Shown: one piece after another, positions 9,217 to 18,361 of the stretch | Position numbering within the stretch: the first letter of the stretch is position 1 | Layout: every line of letters starts with the position of its first letter | From: Entrophospora sp. SA101 | Lineage: Eukaryota; Glomeromycota; Glomeromycetes; Entrophosporales; Entrophosporaceae | Reading direction: 5' to 3' | Assembly: GCA_958430865.1 (NCBI GenBank) | Contig: CAUDNR010000389.1 | Span: forward strand, 1 to 32,601 | DNA: 32,601 nucleotides | The notes under the pieces: generated by a model | What the model saw: the letters and a program-made list of their open reading frames with translations, nothing else | What the model was told of the DNA's origin: nothing | Databases searched by the model: none | Program-made: the position numbers and the translations under genes

Positions 9217-9508
9217 TCAGAGGGTATCCAAGTCATCTCTTGGTAGTCATCAGCCTCTTTTTTCCCTATATTGTGGTCAGCTAAATGATAATACAAGAAT
9301 AAAATGAGAGTTTCTTCTTGTTATTTCAAAATAATTTTATTTATTACATAAAGAGTGTTTATCTCTCTGCATTATCCTTTCTTTAGATACAGAGGAAAAC
9401 ATGGAGAGAAAACGTTTAAAAAGGACAGTATATCAAGTTGGGCATTAATTGCTTATTTAGTGATTTTTCTTTTGATATATTAATATTAACAAATCTAAAT
9501 ATTTTTCA
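9217..9508 (+). other. Gene-free stretch with a possible short coding relic
   Basis: There is no intact gene. A short frame from about 9382 (F-R-Y-R-G-K-H-G-E-K-T-F-K-K-D-S-I-S-S-W) looks protein-like and could be the start of a broken frame that continues, after a shift, into the repeat at 9509. I cannot assign it. Confidence 0.25.
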
Positions 9509-9816
9509 TGCCACAAATTATGCTCTATTATATAATTTTTTGAAAACTTCTTCTTTGGATAAAATAATCATTTCCAATGTAATTATGTAACAATTGAAAT
9601 GTTTCAAAATTCAAAAGGAAAAAGATCTTGGTTGTCTCATGAAAATCCTAAAAGAAATGGAAAATGAAAAATGTAAGACATCTTAAATCATTGTAAAATG
9701 TTAATCAGATAATTTTTACCACTTAGATAATTGTATATTAGAGAATAAAATGATGAATATGATTTCTAGACATTAACAAATGTAATATGAATAAAAAACA
9801 ACACATTTTATGTGGG
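9509..9816. repeat. Dispersed repeat, copy also at 32294-32601
   Basis: The sequence from TGCCACAAATTATGC onward matches 32294-32601 (offset 22785). I found one mismatch (9809 T against 32594 C) and no indel. The second copy runs off the window, so the true length is unknown. It contains a partly open frame (A-T-N-Y-A-L-L-Y-N-F-L-K-T-S-S-L-D-K) with a TAA. Confidence 0.85.
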
Positions 9817-10323
9817 AATCTCTTTACTATAATGATTTTAAGACAAAAATACCAGCTATTTCTGATTAGGATGAGTATTTGTGCAAAAAATGATGTTTTT
9901 CTGAATTTTATTAACCAATCTCTATTTTTATAGATGCGATTTATTATAAATGAGCTATATCATTAAGAGATATGGGTTCTTACAAAGAAGTAAATTGGAA
10001 AGCTTTAGCATACCACTTTTGAAAGATTAAATCAAGGCAATCGATTATCTAATTACTTTGATTATTTCTATAAAACTAAAAAACTAAATTCTTTTCAATT
10101 CATTAGAAGAAAGAAATGCCAGCACATGAATGTATTTTTGCAATATTGATGTGGGTAATTATCAAATGATGATCCATGATGTATTGGAGTAATCGATCTT
10201 AGCTCAGAGAATATAATATTCCAGAAAGTAATTATGAACCCTTGTTGTACATACATAATATCTATCTTTTCATTTTACAAAGTAAAAAGGTGCATTTGTA
10301 TTGAGATTAGAGCAAATTGATAA
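9798..10323 (+). pseudogene. Relic frame on the plus strand, better read with TGA = Trp
   Basis: From 9798 the frame reads T-T-H-F-M-W-E-S-L-Y-Y-N-D-F-K, later I-Y-Y-K-(TGA)-A-I-S-L-R-D-M-G-S-Y-K-E-V-N-W. After a +1 shift near 10020 it reads R-L-N-Q-G-N-R-L-S-N-Y-F-D-Y-F-Y, then Q-Y-(TGA)-C-G and D-P-(TGA)-C-I-G-V-I-D-L-S-S-E-N, ending at TAA 10321-10323. In-frame TGA occurs at 9891, 9951, 10147, 10177 and 10318, with one more at 10020 beside the shift. Internal TAG occurs once and TAA twice. The TGA excess is less extreme than in the minus-strand relic next to it. I do not recognise the protein. Confidence 0.45.
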
Positions 10324-10403
10324 GACCTTTGTATGGGTCTTGTACTAAGATAATTACTTATTATATACTTAATAGTGAGAGAAGGCTAATATAAGAAACT
10401 TGG

Positions 10404-10481
10404 GTTGGATCGGCAAAGTGGGGATCTATCTATCAGTCCTTATTTACTATCTCACAGTACATATTGAAGAATGACCTTTAG
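10404..10481 (+). pseudogene. Inverted fragment of the V-G-S-A block from the repeat relic
   Basis: The frame V-G-S-A-K-W-G-S-I-Y-Q-S-L-F-T-I-S-Q-Y is a diverged form of V-G-S-A-T-W-G-P-L-Y-R-F-L-F-T-I-S-Q-Y at 2217 and 7519. There it lies upstream of the zinc ribbon on the same strand. Here it faces the zinc-ribbon relic at 10519-11052 on the opposite strand, so the locus has been rearranged by inversion. Confidence 0.5.
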
Positions 10482-10518
10482 AATTTTGTCTTAACTACAC
10501 CAGAACTCACCTTATCCC

Positions 10519-11052
10519 CTACACAAATTTGATTTTTAAGCAACCCTCTTTAAGTGTTTCCATTTTGCCACAAAGATTACAAACTAGTTCACTTCCTTCA
10601 GCGCTTTTTGGGCAAATATAACTAGGAGTGTTATCATCTTTCAAGTAAAGTGTTCATTTTGTTTACCTCTTGCAATTTGTTTATGACAATTATGGCATTG
10701 AGAGCATTTGTGTCCTCAACTGTCTTCATAAGCAGTAACATCTCAATCTAGAATTATTTTGCATTGTGGACACCAAGTAGTTACTCTATCTCATCTGCCA
10801 CTACCATATTGTCTTATGCTTCTATACTGAAAAGGCCAATTAAAATTTTCTTTATTTTTACATTTTTGTAAGGATTGAATTAAAGAGCTTTATTTGGTTT
10901 CTTTCTCAATCTTTATTAGTGTCGTTATCTAACTCTTGTTGCATGAGAGTTTCAGCACAACAAAATTCAGTATGTTTTTCATCTTCTTTATCTCATCAGT
11001 TAATAGTTAAATCTTTGGTATTTTTACAATTAAAGCATTCTTTTTTTTTCAT
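10519..11052 (-). pseudogene. Multi-zinc-ribbon relic with six in-frame TGA codons
   Basis: From ATG 11052 (minus) it reads M-K-K-K-E-C-F-N-C-K-N, later I-N-(TGA)-(TGA)-D-K-E-D and F-C-C-A-E-T. After a shift near 10870 it reads G-S-G-R-(TGA)-D-R-V-T-T-W-C-P-Q-C-K, then L-D-(TGA)-D-V-T-A-Y-E-D-S-(TGA)-G-H-K-C-S-Q-C-H-N-C-H. After another shift it reads S-Y-I-C-P and C-N-L-C-G-K, ending at TAG 10521-10519. I count six TGA, one TAA and no TAG inside the open blocks, and Trp suits each TGA context. Repeated C-x2-C pairs suggest several zinc ribbons. It is a paralogue of the 7154-7519 relic. At least two frameshifts show decay. Confidence 0.6.
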
Positions 11053-11238
11053 GATTTTTTTATTTAAACCACTTTTGTTATAAGAAGTTTTACAAAAAAA
11101 AAATCAGTGTTCAATCATGAAAGAGAACTCTTTAAATCATGGTTGGAGTGGAACATTAGTATTGGTTTTAGAAATCTAGTTACTCATCGAGGAAACGCCA
11201 AAAAGGAAAAGATAAAATAGATAATAAATTTGTTCCTA

Positions 11239-11496
11239 TTATTTTTCTTCTAGAGGTCTCAGCTTTTTGTTGGGTAATAATGCATCATGGTGATGCTTTC
11301 TTTTTCTAGCATTTATTATTTTTCTTTCTTCTTGGTAAATCTCATAGGTAATTCTTAGATAAGCTTCAAGTGCCTGAGTGTTATTCATTTTGAAAACATA
11401 AGGAGCAATTTTCTCACCTTGTTCTCTTTTTAGAATACTTCTAATGGTGCTATAATTCTTGGGCTCCATGGTAGACCTAATGTAAATTAACTTCAT
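11239..11496 (-). CDS. Small basic hypothetical protein
   Basis: An 85-codon frame from ATG 11496 to TAA encodes a Lys/Arg-rich, probably helical protein. It has the cluster A-R-K-R-K-H-H-H near residue 65 and ends L-R-P-L-E-E-K. A second Met at residue 10 is another possible start. No Trp and no internal TGA occur, so it does not inform the genetic-code question. It sits between the zinc-ribbon relic and the transposase relic, in repeat-rich DNA. It could be a fragment of a mobile element. I do not recognise it and am unsure that it is expressed. Confidence 0.3.
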   Translation of the reverse strand: MKLIYIRSTMEPKNYSTIRSILKREQGEKIAPYVFKMNNTQALEAYLRITYEIYQEERKIINARKRKHHHDALLPNKKLRPLEEK

Positions 11497-12085
11497 ATTG
11501 ATTATTTTTATATAGGAGTGGTTCTATATATCACTGAAGATAACAAATAGGGTATTATAAAACTGTTAATTATAATCACATTACTAAACTTTGACCCCTG
11601 AAATTCTGGTAATCACCAATGTTCACTTTGTCTGGTTTTATTACATTATGCCCATATTATTTTCTTAACAATTTATAATAAAATAATCATAAAGTTTTTT
11701 AGTGGGCATGCATTAACAAATAAAATGATATATTGTTGACATTCACAAAATAAAATCTTTTTTAAGATTAGTACTAATAGAAATGTCTTTCTTATTAATA
11801 CAGGCCTGAGACCAACCTGAACCCAACCCGTTAAGAGCTTTAAATCACAATACACCTCTTTGTATAGTTTGAGGATGTTAGAAATTGTCTGATAAACAAT
11901 GGTCCTTATATCAAGAGTTTGTGACAATAATAAAAGAATGCCACAATAAAAAATAAAAAAGATAATTGACAAAGATGTTGGTGAAGTTTTCTTGAAATTA
12001 TACTAAAGTTCATTGATTACCAAGTCCAGGAAGAAGTAAAACAGAATAGCCTAATCGTTTATATTCTTATCAGCAGAAATGTGCT
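11497..12085. other. Gene-free stretch
   Basis: Only short AT-driven frames are present. A 99-codon minus frame (11972-11673) is hydrophobic low-complexity translation with no support. Confidence 0.35.
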
Positions 12086-12830
12086 AATCAGTTCATAAGA
12101 CTTTATTGCAGATCTGGAAGAAGATAGCCCTTGAAGTATGATATCTTTTGCCAATTGTGACATCAATTGACTCAAATTATGAGTCCAAAAACAAATTTAT
12201 ATGATATTTGTCAACAAAGAATTGCTAAAAATATATAAAGCTCATCAGACCAAAGCAGAATCAGCATAACAAAAATCTGAAGAGCAAAGAAAACTTGTCA
12301 ATCAAAACTATTCAATAACAGAAGGTAAAGAAAGTACAGTATTGTAGTATTGACACTGAACTTAATATGTCTATGTACCACATTCTGATGAATAGGTAAA
12401 TAAGATTTATTATCTTAGTCTTTGCAAAGTCCATATTTTTGGTATCCAAAATGAAGCAATCAACTATGTTCTTGATGAAGATAAGTTGATAGAAAGGGAC
12501 CCAATGGCACATTTAGCCTGATTTTTGATAGAAATAGCTATTTTATTTGCTATTTTGTAATTATTATGAAATATTGAACTAAATTTCATGATTCCAGGAC
12601 ATACCAAATTTAGTTTTGATTACAACTGTAAATTGCATGAATCATTGTAAACAATACTCTTGGATTGAATAAAACCTACCAATATAAAGGTGGAAAAGGC
12701 TTTCAATACTTTGATACCTTAAGAGGTTGAATGGAATTCAAAAATCTCATCATTTCTTTTTGAACTTTCTAATCCCAGTTTGATAAAGCCAGCCTCAAGA
12801 GATTGCTAATGGTCCCTTTCATGAATTTAA
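12086..12830 (+). pseudogene. Decayed transposase of a Rhizophagus-type multicopy family
   Basis: Pieces in different frames fit one protein in order. About 12365-12530 gives V-Y-V-P-H-S-D-E then K-V-H-I-F-G-I-Q-N-E-A and a Y-V-L-D-E-D block. About 12570-12620 gives F-M-I-P-G-H-T-K-F-S-F-D-Y. About 12676-12715 gives Q-Y-K-G-G-K-G-F-Q-Y-F-D. The P-G-H-T-K-F and G-K-G-F-Q-Y-F-D blocks match, from memory, a DDE-like transposase common in these fungi, possibly the same family as the relic at 3765-4560. Many frameshifts and stops of all three kinds make it dead. Confidence 0.5.
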
Positions 12831-12990
12831 TTTATTGAAAACAACTTTCCAGAGCCATAGGATTTTTAATTATCAGATAATATATTACTTCCATATTTTG
12901 TGTACAATGTAAGTAAACATTTGTGTATAGGGTTAATTTTGTGTGAATCAACCAAGTCTTTACATATTATACATTTAAAAACTCATGTGA

Positions 12991-13007
12991 ATAATAATAA
13001 TAATAAG

Positions 13008-13046
<39 letters not shown>

Positions 13047-13054
13047 AATAATAA
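12991..13054. repeat. (AAT/AAC)n microsatellite
   Basis: Trinucleotide run: AAT units, then about thirteen AAC units, then AAT again. The frame through it gives a poly-Asn tract but no supported gene. Confidence 0.9.
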
Positions 13055-13388
13055 ATACATGCATGACAAAATTTTAATATTTTGTAAAAAATGGTTGTTC
13101 ATCAAGAATAAACTGATTCAAACTAATTTGATTTTCAATTACTTCTAACATTATTTAAAGCTTGAGATTTCATGAAGAAATTGATTCATCATTTGTTTCT
13201 TTTTTGTCAGATTCTAAAATTTGATTTATTCTCAAAGCTTTTTGTTGTTTTAAATGTTTATATTCATTTTCTTTCTCCAAAATCTTATTGTGAATGTTTA
13301 TGATCATAACCATGCTTACAAGAGCTATTGTGTTTTTTTTTATGGTGTTAAAATCAAGTTAATGTAAAATTTATGAAAATTTAAAATG

Positions 13389-14097
13389 TTAAAAAAAAAA
13401 ACCTTGTTTGAAATGTTTCTGTGTATCTCTTAATGTAGATGGTACTAAAATTCCAAACCAATTTAATGGATTTTTATTAACTTTAATTTTCGATGACTTC
13501 TTTATACCAGAATCCTCCATCTCTTCTTTATTTGTACTTTTCAAACTACGTTGACGAAGAGTTGAGCTAGTTGTATTTTTGATGATAATTTTATCAGAGT
13601 CATCAACATCATCTTCACTAAATTCATCATAATTTATCAATGTATAATTATGTTCATTTGAAGAATTGATTAAATTGGAGGTGTCAGTAACGGCTGTTTC
13701 AACCTTTGATATTAAACTAGATATAAATAAACAAAATGTTAAATCACATTTTCACTTTGATAACATAATTTTATATATATATATATATTATATATTAACT
13801 AACACTCTTGTAGAAGCCTTCATTCTTTCATCATATTGGTTTTGAGTTATTCTACCAGGACCCATTGTATACTTTGCATGGGCAAGTTGTAAAAATCCCT
13901 ATAAAAAAGCATTATACATTAGAGAAAAATCTTATTTAAAAAAATGTTCTTTGAAATTTATTATTAATATTTAAAAAATTTTTTTCCTTTACATTCTCTA
14001 ATTCAGTATTTATTTGTTTCCATTGTTCTTGATAGTTTGAAATAAATGAAAAATATTCAAGTAATACATCATCTAATTTATCACAAAGTTCATGCAT
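13389..14097 (-). CDS. VMA22: V-ATPase assembly factor VMA22/CCDC115-like
   Basis: Three exons join in frame: 14097-13993, 13898-13804 and 13716-13389, giving 175 residues, close to yeast Vma22. Introns start GTAAAG and GTTAGT and end in AG. The N-terminus (M-H-E-L-C-D-K-L-D-D-V-L-L-E-Y-F) is a coiled-coil. It is followed by G-F-L-Q-L-A-H-A-K-Y-T and Y-D-E-R-M-K-A-S-T-R-V, typical of the family. An acidic and basic linker leads to the C-terminal signature N-P-L-N-W-F-G-I-L-V-P-S-T-L-R, which is the strongest evidence. In yeast, Vma22 acts with Vma12 and Vma21 in the ER to assemble the V-ATPase membrane sector. An ACGCGT site lies upstream at 14175-14180. The last residues come from a T10 run on the coding strand. 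Confidence 0.85.
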
Positions 14098-14468
14098 TTT
14101 TTTGCAACCACTAAAAAGATAATTTTTTTAGATTTAATCTCGTTTAATACGTTGATTATTAATATTAATATGAAACGCGTGATACATGCACCGTTCCTTA
14201 TTTATTACACCTAATCATTACTGTTACACGTAACTTTGATCGATTGATCGATATTTTCTATAGTATCAGCAAGAAAGATCTACTACTACGAGTAAAATAA
14301 TGAACCTTTAAAAGAATTTCGTAAAAATGAAAGTGTTAATGGACTTTCAAATCAGTTAACTTTATGACTCAAAAAATAATAGAATAATCTTAATTCTAGC
14401 AGAAAATTATGATTAAAACTCTGTTTTTTATTCATCATCAGCTTTATAACAATTTCCTAGTTCCTATA

Positions 14469-14762
14469 ATGGAAGCTGATCTAAAAGCTCAAAAAGATGT
14501 GACGTATATTTCAATTGGAAGATTACTCCAACTAACCCAGAAACAATTAGTAAGCAATTACTGTCTATTTTTAATTATTTAGCCAATAAAGATTCAAAAT
14601 AAAATTTAAAAGAGATTAAAGAAACTTTAGTTGATGTGATTTTTAAAAAAATGGGTACAATGTTTAAGTCTTGTTTTTATAAAAAAAAAAAATTCGTGCA
14701 ATTAGTTTTTCAATTAGGTTATTAAAAAACATGAAGAATTCCTACAAGAATGTGAAAGTTAA
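14469..14762 (+). CDS. Possible two-exon small protein, 41 residues (weak)
   Basis: The frame M-E-A-D-L-K-A-Q-K-D-V-T-Y-I-S-I-G-R (14469-14549) ends at a GTAAGC donor. The acceptor TTCAATTAG at 14717 allows V-I-K-K-H-E-E-F-L-Q-E-C-E-S and a TAA at 14762, both in phase. The result is a short charged helical protein with no family I know. Upstream exons may be missing. The join is plausible by splice signals only. Confidence 0.2.
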
Positions 14763-15421
14763 TCAGTTGAATCAATTGGTTGAACATCCAGCTCAAATAT
14801 TAACAACGAAAGGATTATTAGGATACTGACAATCAAGATTCGTTATTAGAAAACGGTCATTATCGCCTGCAATAGGACCACAGGAGGTGCTGAAACAATA
14901 GTTGCATATTAATGTGGTGATGGAAGATTTTCAAGAGGTCATAAGAGGGTTTTAAAGAAGAAATGTCGAGCACATTTAGTTGATGGGTTAATAATCTGTT
15001 AATTATGTGAAGGGTAGTTCAAAGAACGGTAACGATTCTGGCCAGTTTAAGCATGTAATGTTTAGTGTTTGTACTCATATTCAATGTTAAAATACAAAAA
15101 TTAAGTTATTGTAACATTATATGTCTTTATTTATTCTTTATTAATAGACTACATCACGGATTGTGATGTCAATGCTGTCCAGAATATAAGAAAGATTTTA
15201 ACTCTGCTGTTGTGTCATTTAATCGAGTAGGTGATCAGAAAAAAGAAAATGTTGTTTTGGAGTCTAATAATGACTCCATTTATCTTATCTAGGTTATTCA
15301 TTGATTGACATTAATATCAGCTTTTCATGAATTTCACGTGACAAAAAATTTTGGTGACACGGTCCAGTTGTAACAAAATTTAACAAATATTTAAATTTCT
15401 CAAAAAAATTTTTTGACAAAA
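14763..15421. other. Gene-free stretch upstream of the bL19m gene
   Basis: No gene can be supported. Sequence just before 15422 probably holds the promoter and 5' leader of the mitochondrial ribosomal protein gene. Confidence 0.35.
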
Positions 15422-16107
15422 ATGCTTCGTAGATGTTATAGATCAATATTTTCACCTAAATTCACATCACCTATTTCATTTAAAATAAAATCTATGTCAA
15501 CAGACAGTGAGTAATTCTAAACTTTTGTTCGTATTTATTTAAGCCAAATTCCTATAACAAAATTATTTTGTATAATTATATCTAAATATTTTATACGCAC
15601 ATATACATATACATTTGGTTAGTTTATTCAAGAGAAAAATTGCCAGATTCTATAATTCCAATAAAATGCGAAACATTACCTGAAACAAAACACAGAAACA
15701 TAATGGAAATAATAAAGGAAGAAGGTTATGCGAGACAGCCGGATAATCGAGCCAGGTTGTTTGTGAAATGTAAAACAAGAAAATTAGCAAATATTCTTAA
15801 ACCAGGCGATGTAGTAAATGTTGAGTCATATGTTAGCAAGACTACTGAGAAAACCTCGTCATTTGCCGGTGTTTGCATATCAATTAAACGTCAAGGAATA
15901 GATACAAATTTTACTTTACGTAATATTATTTTAAAAGTTGGGGTTGAACAAAGATTCTCTGCTTTTTCACCAATGATAAAATCAATTAAGATTTTACACA
16001 AGACAGAAAAAAGATTTAGAAGAGCTAAATTATATTATTTAAGAGAACAACCAGGAAAAGCCTTCCAAATAAGCGCTTTCATCCGACAAAACAAATTAAA
16101 TGAATGA
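15422..16107 (+). CDS. MRPL19: Mitochondrial ribosomal protein bL19m
   Basis: Two exons (15422-15506 and 15635-16107) join in frame to 185 residues. Exon 1 codes for M-L-R-R-C-Y-R-S-I-F-S-P-K-F, an Arg/Ser-rich start without acidic residues, as expected of a mitochondrial import signal. It ends at a GTGAGT donor. The second exon holds the bL19 core: G-D-V-V-N-V-E-S-Y-V, S-S-F-A-G-V-C-I-S-I-K-R-Q-G, F-T-L-R-N-I-I, G-V-E-Q-R-F and the signature R-R-A-K-L-Y-Y-L-R-E-Q-P-G-K-A. The product belongs to the large subunit of the mitochondrial ribosome (yeast Img1). The second-exon frame alone has no ATG at its start, which supports the upstream exon. The eL18 gene follows 240 bp downstream on the same strand. 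Confidence 0.92.
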
Positions 16108-16344
16108 ACTTTGCCTCCAATGTGATTCATCATTTAAAGCATTTTTAATAATATATGTATTTTTTTTTATATTGATATAAATTATTCTTTTTTTAATTTT
16201 ATTAAAATAATCAATACTATATTAATATAAATGCTTATTTGATTGGTTGATAAAAATCAAATATGAATTAGTGTTACTCAAAAAAATTTTTTTTTGATAA
16301 CTTTTTGTTCTTTGAGAAAACTGTAATTCAGCAAGAATTCAAAG

Positions 16345-17195
16345 ATGGTATTCTCGTGAAAACACATTAATGTTATCAATTATGATTGTTTTAATTAGTA
16401 ATATAAAAATGAGTAACTTTTTTATTTATTATTAAAAATCATATATTTGTTTAGGGTATTGACATTAAGAAACATCATGTAAGAAAAAGAAACAGAACTG
16501 AACCAAAAAGTGAGGATGTATACCTCCGATTGTTGGTGAAGGTAATGAAAAATCAATTAAATAATGGTCGTTATAATAATTATTTCAAATCAAATTTTAA
16601 TGCTTTTTTAAATAAAAAATTTTAATAATAATAATAAAATTAGCTTTACAGAGTTTTAGCAAGAAGAACAGATTCCGATTTTAATAAAGTGATTTTAAAA
16701 CGTTTATTTATGTCACGTGTGAATAGGCCACCGATTTCAATTTCTCGATTAATTCGTAATTTAGCAAACAAATCAGATAAGATTGCAGTTGTGGTGGGAA
16801 CAGTTACCGATGACAATCGAGTTTTAGATGTACCAAAGATGTCAGTTGCGGCACTTCGTATAACAAAAACCGCTAAAGCAAGGATCTTAAAAGCTGGTGG
16901 TGAAGTTCTTACACTTGACCAATTGGCTTTACGCTCACCAATTGGTTCTAATACTGTACTTTTAAGAGGTCCAAAATCAAGAGAAGCTATCAGACATTTT
17001 GGAATGGGTCCACATAAAAATGCCAAGTATAATAATGATCTTATTATTTTGTTTATTCACCATTTTTTTGCTTGATTGATTGATTGATTGAAAATTTTTT
17101 TTTTTTCTTTGTATAAAAGACCTTATGTTCGTTCAAAGGGAAGAAAGTTTGAAAAGGCGCGTGGTCGTAGAGCTTCTCGTGGATTCAAAGTTTAA
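16345..17195 (+). CDS. RPL18: Cytosolic 60S ribosomal protein eL18
   Basis: Four exons (16345-16347, 16455-16541, 16644-17026, 17120-17195) give 182 residues, close to yeast Rpl18 (186). Exon 1 contributes only the ATG. The next exon starts G-I-D-I-K-K-H-H and ends Y-L-R-L-L-V-K. The third carries [12 protein letters not shown] and [12 protein letters not shown], then A-R-I-L-K-A-G-G-E and D-Q-L-A-L-R-S-P. The last ends [20 protein letters not shown]. All these blocks are eL18 hallmarks, and all introns are GT-AG. An intron right after the start codon is common in ribosomal protein genes of intron-rich fungi. It is an rRNA-binding protein of the large subunit. Confidence 0.96.
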
Positions 17196-17498
17196 ATATT
17201 GATCAAGTGAAATTTTCTTTTCATATTTTATGTTATTTTGAAATTCAATTCGATTAATTTGATTAAATTATTATTAAAATTTATTTAAGATTATATATGA
17301 TTATATTGATTATATATCTATAGTTGACCGACCACATCTAAAGTGATTATATTGTTGTTGATGATAAAAATTTAATTGAATAAATCTTTGATTAAAATAA
17401 AATAAAAAAAATACCAAGAAATAAATAAAGAAAAAGTTATCGTTTAATGACATTTAGAGAATTTTCATAATTTGCTAACTTTGTTTACGTTGGTTTAA
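17196..17498. other. 3' flank between convergent genes
   Basis: AT-rich sequence with no gene. It should hold the polyadenylation signals of the eL18 gene and of the broken minus-strand gene that faces it. Confidence 0.35.
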
Positions 17499-17756
17499 CT
17501 ACTGTTTCTTTGCTTCCAAGTATTGTGCAGGAAGATCAATCAAAGCAAGATCTTTCTTTTTCACATGAAAGCTCCAATTGGTTTCCCTTCCAAGTCAATT
17601 GTCAATGTTTGTCAAGGTGCTTCTAGCAATTTTCTAGACTTTTTATTTTTTGTAGTCATGGCTCTTTTCTTCATTTTTTTCTTTTCTATAGTTATCTCTT
17701 CTGGCTCATCCTTTGGAATGATGTGGTGGCATTAATGCTGTTGTTGTTGATGACAT
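17499..17756 (-). pseudogene. Small broken gene, unknown family
   Basis: On the minus strand, ATG 17756 opens M-S-S-T-T-T-A-L-M-P-P-H-H-S. A +1 shift continues D-E-P-E-E-I-T-I-E-K-K-K-M-K-K-R, then R-K-L-L-E-A-P, a TGA, and Q-T-L-T-I-D-L-E-G-K-P-I-G-A-F-M. A second shift gives D-L-A-L-I-D-L-P-A-Q-Y-L-E-A-K-K-Q and TAG 17501-17499. The pieces look like one real protein with two frameshifts and one stop (the TGA may be a mutated CGA). Short introns could explain part of this, but I see no good splice pairs. It is tail-to-tail with the eL18 gene. Confidence 0.4.
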
Positions 17757-18361
17757 TACTATAGTTGTTTATTCTATCAAATATCTCACGTTTTGATGTT
17801 TCTTGGATTAATTATAGCATTAGTGGTAGTAGATTAGTCGATAACAAATTAAAGAATGATGGTCATTATTATCAATGGGACTAATACTAATATCAAGCTT
17901 TCCGATATTTTTTAATTGTAGAAAATTGATTGGGGTCTGTGAACGGATAGATTTTTAAAAATAAAAATAAAAAATAAAAAATAAAAAACTTCCTTCATTT
18001 GTTAATTTATCAGTGCTAACAAGTTATTTCTGTGGTAAAACTATTTCACTTGGAAGCAATGCATTGAAGCGTGTTTGTTAAAAAAGAAATCCCGTGGAAT
18101 ATATTGATAATTATCTGGGAGAATTGGAGAATGAAAGCATGAATATGTGTTAGGTCTTTGTGACTTAAAATATATTAATTATGTCATAAATAGCCCAGCA
18201 AGTTTTGGTGGTGATAAAAGACCTGAAGATGTCGCAAACCCTGAAAACAACCAGGTAATAAACTAGAAAGACAAGGGTTCGAAAGAGCATTAGAAATTGA
18301 GGAAACTTGGTGTTTAGACAAAGAAAATTTGGCAGTTTATCATGCACAAAATACTGAAAAT
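17757..18361. other. Gene-free stretch before the Tc1 relic
   Basis: No gene is supported. The last 150 bp may include the degenerate N-terminal start of the Tc1-like element that follows. Confidence 0.3.

Noticed and set aside
9798..11052. Endogenised mitovirus as the source of the UGA-Trp frames
   Set aside because: Mitoviruses also use UGA for Trp, but no polymerase motifs such as a G-D-D block are seen, and repeated Cys pairs do not fit.
12312..12512. 66-codon minus-strand frame
   Set aside because: The opposite strand carries ordered transposase blocks; this frame is their shadow.
12086..12830. UGA = Trp reading of the second transposase relic
   Set aside because: Some pieces lengthen if TGA is read as Trp, but TAA and TAG are also common and the conserved blocks lie in other frames, so ordinary decay explains it.
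16646..17026. 126-codon minus-strand frame
   Set aside because: It is antisense to the third exon of the eL18 gene, whose protein is clearly recognised.
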